Below are positions 7,406 through 14,929 of a DNA stretch of 16,622 nucleotides, in pieces. The DNA is from Campylobacteraceae bacterium (GTDB taxonomy: Bacteria > Campylobacterota > Campylobacteria > Campylobacterales > Sulfurovaceae). The notes under the pieces are model-generated. The model ran no database searches, had not been told where the DNA came from, and was given only the letters and a program-made list of their open reading frames with translations. The stretch is from contig JAMOSL010000038.1 in the NCBI GenBank assembly GCA_027063105.1, positions 1 to 16,622 on the forward strand. The letters run 5' to 3'. The position numbers and the translations under genes are program-made. The stretch's first letter is position 1. Each line of letters starts with the position of its first letter.

Positions 7406-8209
7406 ATGAAAGTATTCGCAAAATTTTTAACTTCAATAGTAATAGTCTTACTTATGTCAATACAGATACATGCTGTAAAACTGGATAATAATATAAATAC
7501 AGTTATTGAGCTTGGAAAGCAAATTTCAAATTTAGAATCTATGGTTAGTAATTACATTGCTATAGGTACAAAAATAAAATTTAAAGACCCTATTGATAGA
7601 TTAAATAAAAATATAAAAGAATATGAATCTATATTAAAACTACTAAGTAAAAAGTATGCTAATGATTCTACTATTCAAAAATCTATTAAAAGTAGTCAAA
7701 AAATATGGAAGAAAACAAAAGAGAAACTTCTTATTGCCCAAATGGAATCAGATAAAAAAATAATGAGAAAAGAGGTACTATTCATACATAAGAATACACA
7801 TAATCTTGAATTAGAAATGAAAAAGATGAAAAAATATATATTAAAAAGTATAAAATCTATTAACAGTCTTGAACTAAATGCTGCTATAGATATATCTATA
7901 TCAGCACATGGTCTTGTAGAGCAATACATGATGAAGATGTGGAAATTTAATGATCCAACTATTATTAAGTATTGGGATAGTAGTGTTACTCAATATAAGA
8001 AGAGTATAGCTATATTACAAAAATCACCACACTATAAAAATCCAGAATTTAAAGAATGGTTGGATAAAACAGAAAAAATACTTGAGTATGCAATTATGTC
8101 ATTTTCTATGATAGAAGAGAATCCAATTCCATCTATGATATATAATAAGTGTGAAACTGCTGATAAATTAGCTAATGAAATGGCACTAAAGATAATAGCT
8201 ACAAAATAA
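7406..8209 (+). CDS. Exported helical protein, unknown function (weak PilJ-N-like)
   Basis: A 267-residue protein with a clear Sec signal peptide: basic MKVFAKF, a hydrophobic core, and likely cleavage after IHA near residue 23. I therefore predict a periplasmic location. The mature part is lysine-rich and almost entirely amphipathic helix. It has two similar-looking halves, each about 110 residues: one around IGTKIKFKDPIDRLNKNIKE and one around AHGLVEQYMMKMWKFNDPT. The second half recalls PilJ-N/NarX-type sensory four-helix domains, but the signature MLSQR motif is absent, so the match is weak. There is no transmembrane segment after the signal and no signalling domain. The next gene encodes a protein of nearly the same length and architecture, probably a paralogue. 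A GGAA-type ribosome-binding site precedes the ATG. Confidence 0.7.
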   Translation: MKVFAKFLTSIVIVLLMSIQIHAVKLDNNINTVIELGKQISNLESMVSNYIAIGTKIKFKDPIDRLNKNIKEYESILKLLSKKYANDSTIQKSIKSSQKIWKKTKEKLLIAQMESDKKIMRKEVLFIHKNTHNLELEMKKMKKYILKSIKSINSLELNAAIDISISAHGLVEQYMMKMWKFNDPTIIKYWDSSVTQYKKSIAILQKSPHYKNPEFKEWLDKTEKILEYAIMSFSMIEENPIPSMIYNKCETADKLANEMALKIIATK

Positions 8210-8240
8210 TAATTCCATAAATATATTAAGGAGATAAAAG

Positions 8241-9050
8241 ATGAAAAATAAAATAATGATGGTCATAAGGGCTATAATGATAATGACATTACTTGTATCT
8301 GTATCTATTGCAGAATCTAGCAAAAAAGATAAGTTAGAAGTATATGAAGATATAGTTAGTGGATATAAATGTAATATAGCAGCTGAGACTATAGGGAAAT
8401 CGTACTTTTCTATAGGTGAGAATGTAAGTGTAAGACAAGGTCGAATAGAGATGAATAAAGCCTTAATAGCCTTTAGTAAGAGATATATTATGCTAGTAAA
8501 ATCTGCTAAAGATAAAAAAATAAAGAATTTACTATCTTTTATGCTTATGAATTACAATGAACTTAAAATTCTGGTTAAAAAACCATATAATATGAATAAT
8601 GCACAATTAGTATTAGACTTAGTAGGAAGTCTTAGTGAAGCATCTCGTCATATTGCTACTACATACAAAAAACAAATTGGATATAATGATCCAGTTAATA
8701 GAGTTGGATTAAGCCCAAAAATTGAATCTATTGCTAAATATTATATCGCCTATCAAGCAGGTATAAAAGATGAGAATACTTTAGCTATGATGAAGAAATC
8801 AGTTGATTTTTGTGAAAAAAATATTAAAATAAGAATTAATTATGCAGGAAATACACCTGAAATGAATAAAGCTATTGGAAAAGTTAATGAATTATGGAAA
8901 GTTGTAAAGCAATTTTATCTTGATATTGAAGATGGTGGTCTACCATTTATTGTATTTAGAACAACTACAGATTTAAAAAATGGAAATAAAAAATATGCTA
9001 AAATGTATAAGGAACTAGTAAAAGCTAGACTTAAAAAGAGTAGTAAGTAA
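8241..9050 (+). CDS. Exported helical protein, PilJ-N-like, probable paralogue of preceding gene
   Basis: A 269-residue protein with a Sec signal peptide, likely cleaved after SIA near residue 27. The start is well supported by AAGGAG 8 nt upstream. The mature protein is helical with an internal two-fold pattern. One half surrounds IAAETIGKSYFSIGENVSVR; the other surrounds SPKIESIAKYYIAYQAGIKD and DPV. The second segment resembles the SQRIAKYYL core of type IV pili chemoreceptor N-terminal (PilJ-N) domains. A single Cys at about residue 45 (GYKCNI) and another in DFCEKN could form a disulfide. It lacks a membrane anchor and an effector domain, so it could be a free periplasmic ligand-binding or sensor partner. 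Function is unknown. It lies 31 nt after its probable paralogue, likely in the same transcript. Confidence 0.72.
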   Translation: MKNKIMMVIRAIMIMTLLVSVSIAESSKKDKLEVYEDIVSGYKCNIAAETIGKSYFSIGENVSVRQGRIEMNKALIAFSKRYIMLVKSAKDKKIKNLLSFMLMNYNELKILVKKPYNMNNAQLVLDLVGSLSEASRHIATTYKKQIGYNDPVNRVGLSPKIESIAKYYIAYQAGIKDENTLAMMKKSVDFCEKNIKIRINYAGNTPEMNKAIGKVNELWKVVKQFYLDIEDGGLPFIVFRTTTDLKNGNKKYAKMYKELVKARLKKSSK

Positions 9051-9064
9051 TAAAATGCTTATAT

Positions 9065-9094
9065 ATAGTATCAATAATTATATTTTGATACTAT
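9065..9094. terminator. Bidirectional terminator-like hairpin
   Basis: TAGTATCAA at 9066-9074 and TTGATACTA at 9085-9093 form a perfect stem (10 bp with the flanking A-T pair) and a 10-nt loop. It lies exactly between convergent genes ending at 9050 and 9098. The stem is AT-rich, and the reverse direction lacks a long U-run, so strength is uncertain. Confidence 0.5.
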
Positions 9095-9097
9095 GCC

Positions 9098-9418
9098 CTA
9101 AAAAATCTTCCACCCATCGCTTCTAAGTGTTTCTTTAGCCTTTGAACAGACTTTTACATCTATAAATATATATTTTTTATGTATTCTTGAATCGTTATAT
9201 TTTTCTATTTTTTTATGTAATTCTATAATTTCTAATGCTTCTTTAGTTATGATTTTACTTTTATTTGATAGTTTCATAACCAGACAATAATATTTTTCTA
9301 AATTTACACCTATATATAGCTTTACTTTTTTTCTACTTCCTATATCTTTTGGTTTTATCTCTTTTAATTTTCTAAAAATAACACCTTTATGGCTCATTCG
9401 TTCGACTATCTCTTTCAC
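9098..9418 (-). CDS. Small conserved hypothetical protein, 106 aa
   Basis: A basic, soluble-looking protein with no signal peptide or membrane segment. It starts at GTG 9418, with GAGAGG 9 nt upstream; an ATG at codon 8 is an alternative. It reads VKLYIGVNLEKYYCLVMKLS (beta-rich), then a helical KEALEIIELHKKIEKY, then KKYIFIDVKVCSKAKETL and a terminal DGWKIF. I recall similar small proteins as conserved hypotheticals in Campylobacterota, with the Cys-x-x-Ala-Lys and terminal GW conserved, but I cannot name the family. The gene starts 14 nt after the BamB-like lipoprotein on the same strand and is likely the last gene of that operon. Confidence 0.65.
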   Translation of the reverse strand: MKEIVERMSHKGVIFRKLKEIKPKDIGSRKKVKLYIGVNLEKYYCLVMKLSNKSKIITKEALEIIELHKKIEKYNDSRIHKKYIFIDVKVCSKAKETLRSDGWKIF

Positions 9419-9431
9419 CTAACAAACCCTC

Positions 9432-10445
9432 TCAAAGAGAAAGTTTATCAAGTGCTATAATTAATTCATCTTTAAATAATTTACGACCAGATACAAATGC
9501 ATAATCTTTTACTGCTCCAACATCATAAACCCGATATTTCTTAAGATTAGCATCAGTTACAATTAATGAACCTTGTTGATCTAATCCATATACTTTTCCA
9601 CCAAATGCTGTCCCTGTACTAAAATGTGCAAATTTAAACTTTTTATATGCTTTTTGTTCAAGAGATGAATTCATTTTAATAATTTCACCAGCTTTTGTAA
9701 ATAGATATATTGAACCTTTAGAGATAGCAACTTCACTAATTCCTTGACGGTTATATTCACCTTCTGCTGTTCCTATTGTCATAACTCTATTTGGAGTTGA
9801 TGCGACAAGAAGATTTCCGACTCTTGATAGATAAATTACATTATTTAATTTTGTAGAAGAACTAATATATATAACTTTAGCATTTTCTGGATTATTCATA
9901 TCCATAATTAAAAGTTTCCCATCTAAAGTTGGAACTACCACTAAGTTATCAATAAACATAGGTGAAGCTATTCTACTGTCAACAGCAAAAGCATCTTCTG
10001 ATTTATTCTCAACAAGTTTTGTATCATTTGATAGTTTATATATACCAAATGTATTATCCTGAAGAAGATACACTAACAGTCCATTTTTAACTCCTGCTGA
10101 AACAATAGGAACATCAAATTTAACAGTTTTTACTAATTTTTTAGTAGATTTTTTAGTTATAAATAATTTTCCATATTGGTCTGTTGTAAATATATAAGAT
10201 TTATTTGCACTAAGAAAAACTTCGTTGGAATTTAATACAATTTTACCACTTCCATATTTACTAACATATTTATTATTATCAAAAGTAACACCATCTCTAG
10301 TTAAGTATTTTGATGTACCTTTATGAGATTTCATAGCTCCATCAGCATTAGATGTTTGTGCAGGTTCAAAATATTTTTTACTACCACAACCTGTAAAGAG
10401 TAATATGGTTAATATAAGAAATATCGAATATATAGAAGACCTCAT
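9432..10445 (-). CDS. BamB-like outer-membrane lipoprotein (beta-propeller)
   Basis: A 337-residue lipoprotein. The N-terminal signal ends in the lipobox LFTGC, with the lipidated Cys at residue 20, followed by GSKK. The mature part is a series of short beta-strand repeats (for example DNLVVVPTLDGKLLIMD, KGSIYLFTKAGEIIKM and GKVYGLDQQGSLIVTD). These have the V/L-Y-x-L/I-D-x-x-G-x-L/I pattern of PQQ-like/BamB eight-bladed propellers. Family knowledge suggests a role in outer-membrane beta-barrel assembly at the Bam complex. The gene upstream encodes a YfgM-like protein, as in E. coli, where yfgM and bamB are neighbours and the products interact; this supports the call. The ATG directly abuts the stop of the upstream gene. 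It is slightly shorter than E. coli BamB (about 390). Confidence 0.7.
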   Translation of the reverse strand: MRSSIYSIFLILTILLFTGCGSKKYFEPAQTSNADGAMKSHKGTSKYLTRDGVTFDNNKYVSKYGSGKIVLNSNEVFLSANKSYIFTTDQYGKLFITKKSTKKLVKTVKFDVPIVSAGVKNGLLVYLLQDNTFGIYKLSNDTKLVENKSEDAFAVDSRIASPMFIDNLVVVPTLDGKLLIMDMNNPENAKVIYISSSTKLNNVIYLSRVGNLLVASTPNRVMTIGTAEGEYNRQGISEVAISKGSIYLFTKAGEIIKMNSSLEQKAYKKFKFAHFSTGTAFGGKVYGLDQQGSLIVTDANLKKYRVYDVGAVKDYAFVSGRKLFKDELIIALDKLSL

Positions 10446-11024
10446 CTACTCCCCTTTAATAGTATAATGAGTAAGTAGAGTTGACATTGAAGCCAAAGAT
10501 GAACGATTATCTATCATCTCTAATTTTAACTTTGCATCTTTTATTTTATTTTTTTCAATATTATTATAAGCACTTGTAACTAATGATAAATTCTTGTAAT
10601 ATATAGACTCACCATTTTTATTAGATAAAGCCCTACTATGATAAGAACTTATATCAGCAATAATATTATTTTTATTTTTTGACAATACATCTAAAGCTTT
10701 TATATCTTGTGATTCTATAGCCAATTTAAAGTTATATAAATCAAAAAGTGAAGGATTATTTATTTTTAATATCTCTTTAGCTTTTGCATTATTTGGTTCA
10801 GTCTGAAGAGTTATCAATGCCTGATTCGCATTATCTAGTTTAGATTGATTAATAATATCTAATGCTACACTAGAGCCTCCACCAATAACTAATATACCAA
10901 CAACACCCCAAATTAAGATTTTATATTTTCTATATATATTCTCTAGTTTAAAAGCACTCTCTAAAACTTTCTCATCAGCTGTTAACTCATTTTTTACATA
11001 ATTTACATTATCTTTAATATTCAT
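10446..11024 (-). CDS. YfgM-like membrane-anchored TPR protein
   Basis: A 192-residue protein with a cytosolic N-terminus. One transmembrane helix spans about residues 36-57 (ILIWGVVGILVIGGG...). A helical, TPR-like periplasmic domain follows, with repeating patterns such as AKEILKINNPSLFDLYNFKLA and the terminal DNRSSLASMSTLLTHYTIKG. This is the architecture of YfgM, an ancillary SecYEG/PpiD/periplasmic chaperone partner. Position directly before a BamB-like lipoprotein strengthens the inference; sequence identity to E. coli YfgM is not obvious by eye. The start has AGGGG 9 nt upstream. The TAG stop touches the next ATG, so the genes are tightly coupled. Confidence 0.65.
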   Translation of the reverse strand: MNIKDNVNYVKNELTADEKVLESAFKLENIYRKYKILIWGVVGILVIGGGSSVALDIINQSKLDNANQALITLQTEPNNAKAKEILKINNPSLFDLYNFKLAIESQDIKALDVLSKNKNNIIADISSYHSRALSNKNGESIYYKNLSLVTSAYNNIEKNKIKDAKLKLEMIDNRSSLASMSTLLTHYTIKGE

Positions 11025-11054
11025 ATACTCAATCCCCTATTTTACTTTTAACTA

Positions 11055-11060
11055 ATTATA
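11055..11060 (-). promoter_or_regulatory. Candidate -10 box for the yfgM/bamB-like operon
   Basis: TATAAT on the minus strand inside the 48-bp gap between mutS2 and the YfgM-like gene, about 30 nt upstream of its ATG, preceded by a T-rich stretch. It could start an independent transcript downstream of hemH-mutS2. Confidence 0.35.
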
Positions 11061-11072
11061 TCTAAAATTTTC

Positions 11073-13268
11073 CTATAACTCTACTACTGTAACACCGAGA
11101 TTACCTCTCATTCTATGAAAGTTATTAATCTTTGGATGTGTTGATAAATACTCTGTTACAAGTTTAGATAAAACTCCTCCACCTGTTCCGTGAATAATCT
11201 CTACCTGATTTAAACCATTAACTAAAGCATCTGATAAAAACTTATCAACTCTATCAATAGCTTCATCTCCATACATTCCTAAAAGCTTAACAGATACACT
11301 TGCCCCACTCTTTTCTACAGTTACTCTTACCTTTTTAGGTTTTTTAGCTTCTACCTTTGGAATATCGCTAATCCGTTTAAGTTGATTCAGAGGAACTCTC
11401 ATTTTCATTCCATCAACCAATATTGTTACACTATCGCCTCTAACAGATAAAACATCACCTTTATGAGACCTATATTTTACTCTATTACCCTCTTTCAGTT
11501 CTATTTTAGTATCTGATATATTTACCTTATTACTTTTATCTTTATGCTTATGTGCATCTGTTAATAATCTTCTTCCTTCTGTTGACTCTTTAGCCTTTAA
11601 AGCTTGTTGAGCTCTCTTTGTTGCTGCATTATATCTATTTTCTAAAGTTGCTACTGCTTTTCTATGTTTCTCTTCTAGTTTTTCTTCTATCTCTTCTAAA
11701 TATTTATATTTTTTATCAAGTTCAGCTTTCTGATTATCTAATTTAGATATTTTTAATCTCATCTCTCTCTCTAAAGATGTTGACCTTTCAATAAGCTCAT
11801 TTAAGTTCTCTTTATCTTCTCCATAAATAACTTTAGCATTATCTATAATATGAGCAGGAATTCCATATCTCTGAGCTGTTTCAAAAGCATAACTCTTTCC
11901 TATGCTTCCTTGTAAAAATGTATAAGTAGGTAATCTTTGCTCTTCATCATATAATGCAGCTATAAGTTCAACTTCATCATCTGCACCCATTAATGAAGCT
12001 AATCTTTTGTGGTGAGTTGTAACAACAAATGTAATACCTCTATCTCTTAAAGACTCTAGCAATACCCTAAATAGAGTAGCTGCCTCATCACTATCTGTTC
12101 CTAATTCTATCTCATCAACTCCAACAATAGCATCTCTCTTTTTAAATAGATGAGAAAATTCTAGCATTCTACCTGCAAATGTAGATATATCATTTTTAAC
12201 TGATTGAGGGTCATCAATAACTGCCTCTATATTTTTATAATGTCCAATATGTGTTCTTGATGAATCACACTTAAATGGTAAAAGATATTTACTCATATAA
12301 ACGGCTGATAACATAGACTTTAAAAGCATAGTCTTACCACCAGCATTAACCCCTGTAATTAACATCACTGAACGATTTAAATCAATATTAACTGGTGTTG
12401 GATTAGAAATAGCTGGATGTGAAAAGTCTACTAATTTTACTCTTTTATCTTTTGATGGCAAAATAAACTCATACTCATTAGCTTTAGCAAACAAAACTCT
12501 AGCTTGATAGTGGTCAAATCTATCATATTCTCTATTTATAAATCTTAAAAATCTCTCCCAAGTTAAAAATACAGCTGAAATTTTTTGGCAATATCTATAT
12601 ATAACTTCATCTTGTTTTGCTAATAGTTCTGTCTCTTTTGACTTAAGATGAGATATTTTTTGAGGGATAATATAGAAATAACCCCCTGCACTTCTTCCGA
12701 CAACACTAGCTTTTAAAATATTATTAAATCCACCTCTAACTAAAAGTGTCTCTTCACCATTCTGAAAATGTATTTGAGTATCAACTAAATAATCTTTAAT
12801 ATGTGAAGAGTGTACCATTTTATATAAAGACTCTTTTATTTCTGATTTATTAATCTTAATAGATTTTTGAATATCAAATAACTCTTTATCTATTTGAGGA
12901 TTTATTTCACCTTGAGCATTAAAATATCCTAAAACTTCAATAATATCTTCTGGTACTTCAATCTCTCCAATCCAACTAGACAAAGGTTGAGGAAGTTCTA
13001 TAGCTTTCAATCTATTAAAATACTCTACTATTTTAACAAAATCATATATTTCATCAAGTCCCAATATAGCCTGTTTTCTAACTCTAGCTAATGCACCATC
13101 TAAATTAGGCACACTCTTTGGTTCTGGGAAATCTACAGATGATAGAGCTTTAATATAACGATAATGCTGATTAACATCTCCTTCCATAGGAACAGGTTTA
13201 ATTCTTGCTAAAAATCGTTCAAAACTTTCTATATATCCATCTAAATCTAATTTTTTTACAATAGACAT
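11073..13268 (-). CDS. mutS2: MutS2, DNA mismatch-family ATPase with Smr domain
   Basis: A 731-residue MutS-family ATPase that in other bacteria suppresses homologous recombination or repairs oxidative damage, and rescues collided ribosomes in Bacillus. The Walker A-like motif TGVNAGGKT is at about residues 305-313. The Walker B segment GVDEIELGTDSDEAA is near 381-395 and is followed by a TTHH motif. A long lysine/glutamate coiled coil spans about 490-570, then a KOW-like basic segment (NRVKYRSHKGDVLSV), then a C-terminal Smr domain (about 655-731) with HGTGGGVLSK. The Smr N-terminal LDLR motif is replaced here by VKLLG, so conventional endonuclease activity may be altered. The ATG overlaps the hemH stop by one base (TAATG), indicating translational coupling. 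Confidence 0.93.
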   Translation of the reverse strand: MSIVKKLDLDGYIESFERFLARIKPVPMEGDVNQHYRYIKALSSVDFPEPKSVPNLDGALARVRKQAILGLDEIYDFVKIVEYFNRLKAIELPQPLSSWIGEIEVPEDIIEVLGYFNAQGEINPQIDKELFDIQKSIKINKSEIKESLYKMVHSSHIKDYLVDTQIHFQNGEETLLVRGGFNNILKASVVGRSAGGYFYIIPQKISHLKSKETELLAKQDEVIYRYCQKISAVFLTWERFLRFINREYDRFDHYQARVLFAKANEYEFILPSKDKRVKLVDFSHPAISNPTPVNIDLNRSVMLITGVNAGGKTMLLKSMLSAVYMSKYLLPFKCDSSRTHIGHYKNIEAVIDDPQSVKNDISTFAGRMLEFSHLFKKRDAIVGVDEIELGTDSDEAATLFRVLLESLRDRGITFVVTTHHKRLASLMGADDEVELIAALYDEEQRLPTYTFLQGSIGKSYAFETAQRYGIPAHIIDNAKVIYGEDKENLNELIERSTSLEREMRLKISKLDNQKAELDKKYKYLEEIEEKLEEKHRKAVATLENRYNAATKRAQQALKAKESTEGRRLLTDAHKHKDKSNKVNISDTKIELKEGNRVKYRSHKGDVLSVRGDSVTILVDGMKMRVPLNQLKRISDIPKVEAKKPKKVRVTVEKSGASVSVKLLGMYGDEAIDRVDKFLSDALVNGLNQVEIIHGTGGGVLSKLVTEYLSTHPKINNFHRMRGNLGVTVVEL

Positions 13269-14209
13269 TAGTTAACCTCTTTCTTAATGTAATTACATAT
13301 AAAATCTATAAATTTGTCACTATCATTCATACATTTAACAACAATATAATCTTCAAATCCAACCTTTTCAGCTATCTCTCGGTGTTCAATATCCAATTCA
13401 AAATCAGTCTCTGAATTATCAATTGTAAAAGCCAAAGGATATATAACAACTTTTAAATTAGTAGGATTTCTAAGAACATCAACTAAATTAGGTTCAAGCC
13501 AAGCAGAAGAACCAACCTTTGATTGATACGCAAGTTTTATATCATTAAACTTAATACCTTTAGATGATAAATATGTCTTAATTGCAGAAACATTTGCCAT
13601 AATCTCTTTTTCATAAGGGTCACCAGCCTTAATAATACTAACTGGTAATCCATGAGCAGATAAAATTAAATCATAAGATGAACTATCAATATTCTCAATA
13701 GATTTGATAATCTGTTCACAACTAGCTTCAATATACTCATAATCATCGTAATAAGAATCTAACATAGTTATTTTAGGAAAATAGTCAATATTTTTACATC
13801 TCTCTTCTATATCTTCAAGTGATGATAGAGTAGTTGTTGTGGAGTATTGAGGATATAAAGGAAAAAGAATCAACTCTTCAACACCTGATCGTTTAGATTT
13901 GATAAGTGCCTCTGTAGCAAAAGGAGAAACATAACGCATAGTAGCATATATAGGCATATCTAATTTTTTAGCTAATTTATCTGTAACCTTTTGTGTTAAT
14001 TTAGGAAGTGGAGACTTACCACCTAAAAGTCTATAATTTTCTTTAACATCCTCCAGTCGTCTAGAAATAATTATATTAGCTATAAATTTTCTAAGATAGG
14101 GATTAACGGGTAAAATATTTTTATCTGCAAACATATTTTTTAGAAATATCTCAATCTCTTCAATATGATTAGGACCTCCCATATTCAAAAGTAGTAGGGC
14201 TTGTTTCAT
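13268..14209 (-). CDS. hemH: Ferrochelatase, last step of haem synthesis
   Basis: A 313-residue enzyme that inserts Fe2+ into protoporphyrin IX at the inner face of the cytoplasmic membrane. It begins QALLLLNMGGPNHIEEIE, the conserved N-terminus. The catalytic His is in LSAHGLP (about residues 184-190). The family signature YQSKVGSSAWLEPNL follows at about 228-242, and acidic ligands follow in ETDFELDIEHRE. Length is normal for bacterial HemH, with no C-terminal membrane anchor. It heads the minus-strand group hemH-mutS2. Its stop shares a base with the mutS2 start. There is no good Shine-Dalgarno sequence before the ATG. Confidence 0.94.
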   Translation of the reverse strand: MKQALLLLNMGGPNHIEEIEIFLKNMFADKNILPVNPYLRKFIANIIISRRLEDVKENYRLLGGKSPLPKLTQKVTDKLAKKLDMPIYATMRYVSPFATEALIKSKRSGVEELILFPLYPQYSTTTTLSSLEDIEERCKNIDYFPKITMLDSYYDDYEYIEASCEQIIKSIENIDSSSYDLILSAHGLPVSIIKAGDPYEKEIMANVSAIKTYLSSKGIKFNDIKLAYQSKVGSSAWLEPNLVDVLRNPTNLKVVIYPLAFTIDNSETDFELDIEHREIAEKVGFEDYIVVKCMNDSDKFIDFICNYIKKEVN

Positions 14210-14487
14210 TTTTAATCACTTATAATTTATTTTCAGTTATTTTATAATAAAGTATAACAAAACAAAACTTAGAACAATCGCACTCTCTTAGTTAAAATCG
14301 CCAAAAACACAAAGTCATTGGTTATGATTAAGGTCTAAGCTACCTTTTTATAATTTTTGTCTAAATTTAGAGAAAAACCCACAAATGCTTGGATTTCGCT
14401 AACTTTGTATTAATAATTTTGCTCATATATATTTTAAACATTGAAAGTATATTTTATTGCGTTCTTTGTGTTAAAATCTAAGTATTT
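14210..14487. other. Intergenic region between hemH and the CRISPR array
   Basis: 278 bases without a credible gene on either strand. It holds the likely hemH promoter at its left end. It also holds a small hairpin with stem AAGGT/ACCTT at 14330-14346 followed by T-rich sequence, which may stop transcription leaving the array. A 9-bp inverted repeat (AACACAAAG at 14306-14314, CTTTGTGTT at 14464-14472) and a 9-bp direct repeat (GTTAAAATC at about 14291 and 14470) lie at its two ends; they may be chance. By my orientation this is the trailer side of the array. Confidence 0.5.
14251..14256 (-). promoter_or_regulatory. Candidate -10 box for hemH
   Basis: TATACT on the minus strand, preceded by a TTTTGT extended element, about 42 nt upstream of the hemH ATG. 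This is the T-rich, TG-extended style common in Campylobacterota. No distinct -35. Confidence 0.35.
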
Positions 14488-14783
14488 GTTTCAAATCCCA
14501 TAGGGAATGTATTTAAACGCTTCAGATAACATTTTTAGGGTACTGTAATGAGTGTGTTTCAAATCCCATAGGGAATGTATTTAAACCTTCCAACACCAGA
14601 GTTCGTTTGGCTTTATTCTGGTTTCAAATCCCATAGGGAATGTATTTAAACTTTGGGATAAAAAAACAGATAAAGATATAAACAAGTTTCAAATCCCATA
14701 GGGAATGTATTTAAACCTACACTGTACCTGCTATGGTTAAAATGTTGGGAACGTTTCAAATCCCATAGGGAATGTATTTAAAC
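14488..14783 (-). CRISPR. CRISPR array, 5 identical 31-nt repeats, 4 spacers (type I-B-like)
   Basis: Repeats at 14488-14518, 14556-14586, 14621-14651, 14686-14716 and 14753-14783 are identical over 31 nt. On the plus strand each starts GTTTCAAATCCC and ends GTATTTAAAC. Spacers are 37, 34, 34 and 36 nt and are unrelated to each other. Read on the minus strand, each repeat starts GTTTAAATAC and ends GGGATTTGAAAC. This resembles the ATTGAAAC 3' handle of type I-B/III repeats, so I place transcription on the minus strand, the same as the cas genes. Each repeat holds a TCCC-ATA-GGGA mini-palindrome that could form a 4-bp stem for Cas6-type processing. No degenerate terminal repeat marks the old end. 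Spacer targets cannot be identified here. Confidence 0.97.
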
Positions 14784-14929
14784 AGCTATCAAATCGCCTA
14801 TTTAAAGGCTTTAGCTCTAATTTAGATAAGTTTATTATACCAAAAGTAAACTTAAAGTACATAGTCTTGATTGGTAAAAGTAAGCTATAGCTTTGTTTGA
14901 GAAAACTTAAATATAGCTTCAACGAGATG
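14784..14929 (-). promoter_or_regulatory. Probable CRISPR leader with promoter
   Basis: 146 bases between the cas1 stop and the first repeat in the minus direction. A TATAAT box (14834-14839) with an upstream TTTTGG stretch would start transcription about 45 nt before the first repeat. TTTAAGTTTA (14847-14856) matches the Campylobacter -35 consensus TTTAAGTnTT, though its spacing to the -10 is short. AAACTTAAA occurs twice (14848-14856, 14903-14911). AAGCTATAGCTT (14882-14893) is a perfect 12-bp palindrome. These could be adaptation or integration-host signals, but that is inference. Confidence 0.55.

Noticed and set aside
7696..7929. 77-aa minus-strand frame
   Set aside because: Antisense to the first exported-protein gene, Phe/Ile-rich shadow of lysine-rich coding.
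14425..14443. Degenerate extra CRISPR repeat (TATTTTAAACATTGAAAG)
   Set aside because: Only the tail resembles the repeat, the GGGAATG core is absent, and the distance to the next repeat is too long for the array's spacing.
14488..14783. Plus-strand transcription of the CRISPR array
   Set aside because: The minus-strand repeat ends in TTTGAAAC as in I-B/III handles, the cas genes run the same way, and the best -10 box lies on that side. Not excluded without RNA data.
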